From Dehalococcoidia bacterium (lineage in GTDB: Bacteria; Chloroflexota; Dehalococcoidia; Plut-88900): 8,593 nucleotides of DNA. Position 1 is the first letter of the stretch, and each line of letters begins with the position of its first letter. The notes under the pieces were generated by a model, which was not told where the DNA came from, ran no database searches, and saw nothing but the letters and a program-made list of their open reading frames with translations. The stretch lies in contig JAAXHX010000532.1 of NCBI GenBank assembly GCA_012270635.1, forward strand, positions 1 through 8,593, in the 5' to 3' direction. Positions 5,836 through 8,593 of this stretch are shown piece after piece. Made by a program: the position numbers and the translations under genes.

Positions 5836-6957
5836 CTACGCTGGGACCCCGGCCTTCTCCCTGGCCTTGAGGACCAGCTTCTCCTCCATCTTCATGGAGG
5901 CGCCGTCCCCGCCGTACCGCACCATCTCGATCTCCGACATCACGCTCAAGGCTATCGACTCAGGGGTCCGCCCCCCGAGGTTCAGGCCCACCGGAGTCCT
6001 GATCTCGCTCACCCTCTCCAGCGGCACCCCTGACGACAGCAGCGTGGGGAAGATCAGCAATGCCTTGCGCCTGCTCCCCAGCAGGCCGATGAACTTGGCT
6101 GGCGAGCGGGCCGCTTCCAGCAAGGCCGTGTCGTCGTACTTGTGCCCCCGGGTCGCTATGACGACAAAGGAGTTGGCCGTTATGCCGATGCGCCGGATCG
6201 CCGAGTCGTAGTCGTCCACCACTATGGCGTCGGCGTCCGGGAACCGTTCGGCATTCCCGAACTCCTGCCGGTCGTCGATCACCCGCGTCCGGTAGCCCAG
6301 GAAGGTGGCCAGTTTATATATGGAGTAGGACACGTGCCCGCCCCCGACCAGCACCACCGTCGCCGGGCTGGCGAAGGCCTCTACGTATATCTCCGTACCG
6401 TCTTTGGAAGAGATGAAGTCCTGCCGCCCGAAATCCATGGCCTTGTGAGCGGCCTCGGCCGCCGCGTCGTCCAGCGAGTCGTCCCCCAGGGACCCGAGCC
6501 TCGACCCGTCCTCCCTCACCAACAGCTTCGTCCCCACAGGCCCAGAAAGCGCGCCCTTGCCCGACACTATCGCTAGGGCCACCCCGCCCTCGCCCCGGTA
6601 TGCGGCGTTTATCTCTCGGGTGTAGGCGTCGAACATCGGGTCTTTCTGCGGCTGGTCGATCATGATGTACATGGTGCCGCCGCACACCAGGCCGTCCTGG
6701 GCCGCCAGGTCGTCGTTAAGAGTGAAACCCTGCACGTCGGCGGGGGCGCCTTCCGCTATGGCCAGCTTGGAGGCCGTGTAGGCGTCCGCCTCTATGCACC
6801 CGCCCCCGAGGGTCCCGGCGAAGGAGCCGTCCTCCCGGACCAGCATCTTCGCCCCGGGCTTCTGGGGCGTCGACCCCTTGGTCCTGACCACCGTGGCCAG
6901 GGCGAAGGGTCTGTCCTTGTCTATGAGGGCGCCGACTTCCTCGAATATCTCTCGCAT
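5836..6957 (-). CDS. XdhC/CoxI family molybdenum hydroxylase maturation protein
   Basis: A 373-residue protein with two family domains. The N-terminal XdhC/CoxI domain shows T-K-G-S-T-P-Q-K-P-G-A-K-M at 26-38, G-G-G-C-I-E at 51-56, and C92 in G-L-V-C-G-G-T. The C-terminal Rossmann XdhC_C domain starts V-V-L-V-G-G-G-H-V-S (201-210) and continues with A-T-R-G-H-K-Y-D-D (268-276), I-G-L-L-G-S-R-R-K (290-298) and G-G-R-T-P-E-S-I-A near the end. XdhC proteins bind molybdenum cofactor, protect it during sulfuration and hand it to xanthine dehydrogenase- or CO dehydrogenase-like apoenzymes in the cytoplasm. GGGGAG (6970-6965) lies 7 nt before ATG 6957, and a consensus -10 box is a little further upstream, so it probably begins a transcript. 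Residues 142-177 repeat the pattern of 35-70. MocA follows 279 nt downstream, but no catalytic subunit is in the window. Confidence 0.92.
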   Translation of the reverse strand: MREIFEEVGALIDKDRPFALATVVRTKGSTPQKPGAKMLVREDGSFAGTLGGGCIEADAYTASKLAIAEGAPADVQGFTLNDDLAAQDGLVCGGTMYIMIDQPQKDPMFDAYTREINAAYRGEGGVALAIVSGKGALSGPVGTKLLVREDGSRLGSLGDDSLDDAAAEAAHKAMDFGRQDFISSKDGTEIYVEAFASPATVVLVGGGHVSYSIYKLATFLGYRTRVIDDRQEFGNAERFPDADAIVVDDYDSAIRRIGITANSFVVIATRGHKYDDTALLEAARSPAKFIGLLGSRRKALLIFPTLLSSGVPLERVSEIRTPVGLNLGGRTPESIALSVMSEIEMVRYGGDGASMKMEEKLVLKAREKAGVPA

Positions 6958-7090
6958 GGTTCTGCTCCCCGCCGGCTTTGGCTGCTTCTCGTGCCTGACC
7001 GATTATACATCTAAAGTCGATGCCTTTACGAATTGATAGAAGCCCCGGCGCCGGTCCTCTTGCAATCTCCTGAAGGCCGAGTAACCTCGT
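6958..7090. other. Intergenic spacer, MFS gene to xdhC
   Basis: This 133-nt spacer has the candidate xdhC promoter in its left half and a 10-nt perfect palindrome CCGGCGCCGG at 7045-7054 just after the MFS gene. The palindrome has no loop and no T-run, so it is not a credible intrinsic terminator. No coding potential is seen. Confidence 0.5.
7002..7007 (-). promoter_or_regulatory. Candidate -10 promoter box for xdhC
   Basis: On the minus strand a perfect TATAAT lies in a short AT-rich stretch of otherwise GC-rich DNA, 44 nt before ATG 6957. The predicted start of transcription near 6995 would give a 5' UTR of roughly 38 nt including the GGGGAG ribosome site. No good TTGACA-like -35 is found at 16-18 nt, which limits confidence. 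A small 5-bp hairpin (TAAAG 7012-7016 / CTTTA 7024-7028) lies immediately upstream. Confidence 0.5.
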
Positions 7091-8587
7091 CTAGGACGAG
7101 GGAGACGGCGAAGGCGACAGCGCCCCCGCCCGCGGCCTCGACTTGTGGAAGTAGGCGATCACCGCGCCGAACAGCAGCACGCCCATTACCATCAGCGTCG
7201 ACGCGCGGAAGCCCTCGAAATAGTGGGCCTGCGCCTGGGACTCGGCGAGATCGTTGACCAGCGCCGGTATGAACATCGACAGCGCCGTCGCCGAGGCCGT
7301 CGCCCCGAGGGCGTGGCCCAGCTCCCGGGTCGTCTCCAGCAGCCCGGAGGCCACGCCCCGGTGTTCCAGGGGCAGGGCGCTCATCACCGTTGCGTTGTTG
7401 ATGGGGTTGAATATCGCCGTGCCCATGGTGATGGGAAGCATCAGGAGCGGCACGATCCACCAGCTTATGTTGGGCGCCAGCAGCCCCAGCGCCAGGAATC
7501 CCGACGCTATGGTCATCATCGCCGCGGGCCGGAACAGCCGGGACCCGTGCTTGTCGTACAGCCACCCCGCAATCATCGGCATGACCAGCCCGACGCTCTG
7601 GTTGGGTATCAGCACCACCATCACGAATATCGGCGATAGCCCGAACGCCTCCTCCATCAGTATCGGCACCAGCGTCATCGCCGCCAGCATGGAGAAGTGG
7701 AAGGCTGTGTTCGACACCAGGGAGAGGGTGAAATACCTGTGCCGGAAGTGGCGGAAGTCGACTATCGGGTTGTTGACTTTGTGCTCGACGAAAGCGAACA
7801 CGCCGACCAATGCTATGAACAGGAATTGCATCGGCAGGTGATAGGTCAGGGCCTCCGAGGAGGTGAACGACTCTTCGCCCCCGTGTAGGTGATTGGTCGA
7901 CAGGATCAGCGCCGAGGCGATTGCCACTATCAGCCCCGCCCCGATGAAGTCTATCGGTCCCGAGTCCCGTTTCTCCTCCGCCTCGGCCTCGGGTTGAGAG
8001 CCCCGGACTAGCCCGAAGGACGTCACCACCGCGAGGATTCCCACCGGCAGGAAGGTGGCGAAGGCGACCCGCCAGGTGGCGAACTCCAGCGACAGCCCGA
8101 AGCTCGCCAGGCCCAGGAGCGTACCCAGGCGCGACCCCATTATCGGCACTGCGAAAGCCCGACCCCGCTCGTTGACGGGGAAGGTGGAGGCCAGGATGGC
8201 GTTGGCGTTGCCAATCATCAGCGCCGCCCCCACTCCCGAGATCGCCCTGAACCCCATCACCTCCCACAGGGTCTGGGCGACCACTATCAGCCCTGCCCCC
8301 AGCGTCGAGGCCACTACGCCCAGGACGTAGACCCGGCTGTGCCCGTACCTGTCCCCCAGCCGCGCCCCCAGGAGCGCGCCGCTGCCCAGGGCCAGCAGGT
8401 AGACGATGACTATCCACGCCGCCTCGTCTATGCCCACCGAGAAGTCCTCGGCCAGGGTGGCGACGGACAGGGCCACGGGGAGGCTGGACATCTGGTTCAG
8501 GATGTGCCCCGCGGCCAGCGCGATCAGAACCTTGCGGCGGCGTTGCGTCGACAGCAGAACGGAGAGGGACGCAGGGAGCCTCACCAC
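7091..8587 (-). CDS. MFS transporter, DHA2-like (14-helix drug:H+ antiporter type)
   Basis: A 498-residue integral membrane protein of the major facilitator superfamily, with a short basic N-terminus (T-Q-R-R-R-K at 14-19) before the first hydrophobic helix. Motif A is visible in the loop after helix 2 as G-A-R-L-G-D-R-Y-G-H-S-R (74-85). W58 in the A-A-W-I-V segment and W-R-V-A-F at 172-176 (usual W-R-W-I-F) are DHA2-type features. Hydrophobic segments run to a last helix ending A-V-I-A-Y-F-H-K, which is followed by a short Ser/Pro tail; length fits about 14 helices. It probably exports a small molecule by proton exchange, substrate unknown. The region where DHA2 members have a GPxxGG motif C reads G-S-R-L-G-T-L-L-G and lacks the proline. 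An in-frame TGA at 8590-8588 precedes tandem GTG codons at 8587 and 8584, so the gene begins at one of these at the window edge; upstream signals cannot be fully judged. Confidence 0.9.
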   Translation of the reverse strand: MVRLPASLSVLLSTQRRRKVLIALAAGHILNQMSSLPVALSVATLAEDFSVGIDEAAWIVIVYLLALGSGALLGARLGDRYGHSRVYVLGVVASTLGAGLIVVAQTLWEVMGFRAISGVGAALMIGNANAILASTFPVNERGRAFAVPIMGSRLGTLLGLASFGLSLEFATWRVAFATFLPVGILAVVTSFGLVRGSQPEAEAEEKRDSGPIDFIGAGLIVAIASALILSTNHLHGGEESFTSSEALTYHLPMQFLFIALVGVFAFVEHKVNNPIVDFRHFRHRYFTLSLVSNTAFHFSMLAAMTLVPILMEEAFGLSPIFVMVVLIPNQSVGLVMPMIAGWLYDKHGSRLFRPAAMMTIASGFLALGLLAPNISWWIVPLLMLPITMGTAIFNPINNATVMSALPLEHRGVASGLLETTRELGHALGATASATALSMFIPALVNDLAESQAQAHYFEGFRASTLMVMGVLLFGAVIAYFHKSRPRAGALSPSPSPSS

Positions 8588-8593
8588 TCACCT

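Noticed and set aside
5808..5842. TTGACA at 5808-5813 as a plus-strand -35 box
   Set aside because: No -10 at suitable spacing, and no plus-strand gene follows.
7045..7054. CCGGCGCCGG palindrome as terminator of the MFS gene
   Set aside because: It is loopless, only 10 nt and not followed by a T-run.
405..8587. A single defence, CRISPR or mobile-element system
   Set aside because: No nuclease, integrase, transposase, repeat-spacer array or reverse transcriptase was seen; all genes are metabolic, maturation or transport families.
7026..8591. 521-codon open frame on the minus strand in another frame of the MFS gene
   Set aside because: Its product is Gly/Arg/Pro-rich without family motifs, whereas the overlapping 498-codon frame encodes a clear MFS protein. 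It is a by-product of high GC.

Overview
No new biological system is evident. The window holds eight protein genes that fit known families, seven apparently whole and one cut by the left edge. DNA is roughly two-thirds G+C by eye. It still uses ATA for isoleucine and AGG for arginine freely (six ATA codons in the aminotransferase gene alone), which is unlike actinobacteria or proteobacteria of similar GC. Together with the family mix (CaiB/BaiF CoA-transferase, XdhC, MocA, ornithine cyclodeaminase-like, DAO-type flavoprotein) and an intergenic palindromic repeat of a style I associate with Chloroflexota, this suggests a Chloroflexota bacterium of the Dehalococcoidia/SAR202 kind. That taxonomic call is inference.

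Layout. Left, plus strand (1-2322): the 3' part of a SirB1-like gene, an ornithine cyclodeaminase/mu-crystallin family reductase starting at GTG 405, and a fold-type IV PLP aminotransferase starting at ATG 1405. The gaps are 2 and 40 nt, each downstream start has a strong Shine-Dalgarno, and the three probably form one operon whose promoter lies outside the window. Right, minus strand (read 8587 to 2335): MFS transporter, XdhC, a 279-nt repeat-bearing intergenic stretch, MocA-like nucleotidyltransferase, family III CoA-transferase, and a sarcosine oxidase-like flavoprotein. The two blocks converge with only 12 nt between stop codons.

How the genes may work together. One theme is amine and imine chemistry: a flavin amine oxidase (amine to imine), an imine-reductase-like Rossmann enzyme and a PLP transaminase lie within about 3.2 kb. 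The other is molybdenum hydroxylase maturation: MocA would make molybdopterin cytosine dinucleotide cofactor and XdhC would handle the cofactor for sulfuration and insertion, although no molybdoenzyme subunit is present in the window. The CoA-transferase and MFS exporter have no assignable substrate.

The points most worth a second look are: Asn in place of the catalytic Asp of ornithine cyclodeaminase; retention in the flavoprotein of a Cys aligned with the covalent-FAD Cys of monomeric sarcosine oxidase, with Tyr in place of its active-site His; a two-fold internal repeat in XdhC; a perfect TATAAT upstream of xdhC; and a composite palindromic repeat between xdhC and mocA. No tRNA, rRNA, CRISPR, insertion sequence or convincing intrinsic terminator was seen, and no gene-free stretch exceeds 300 nt.
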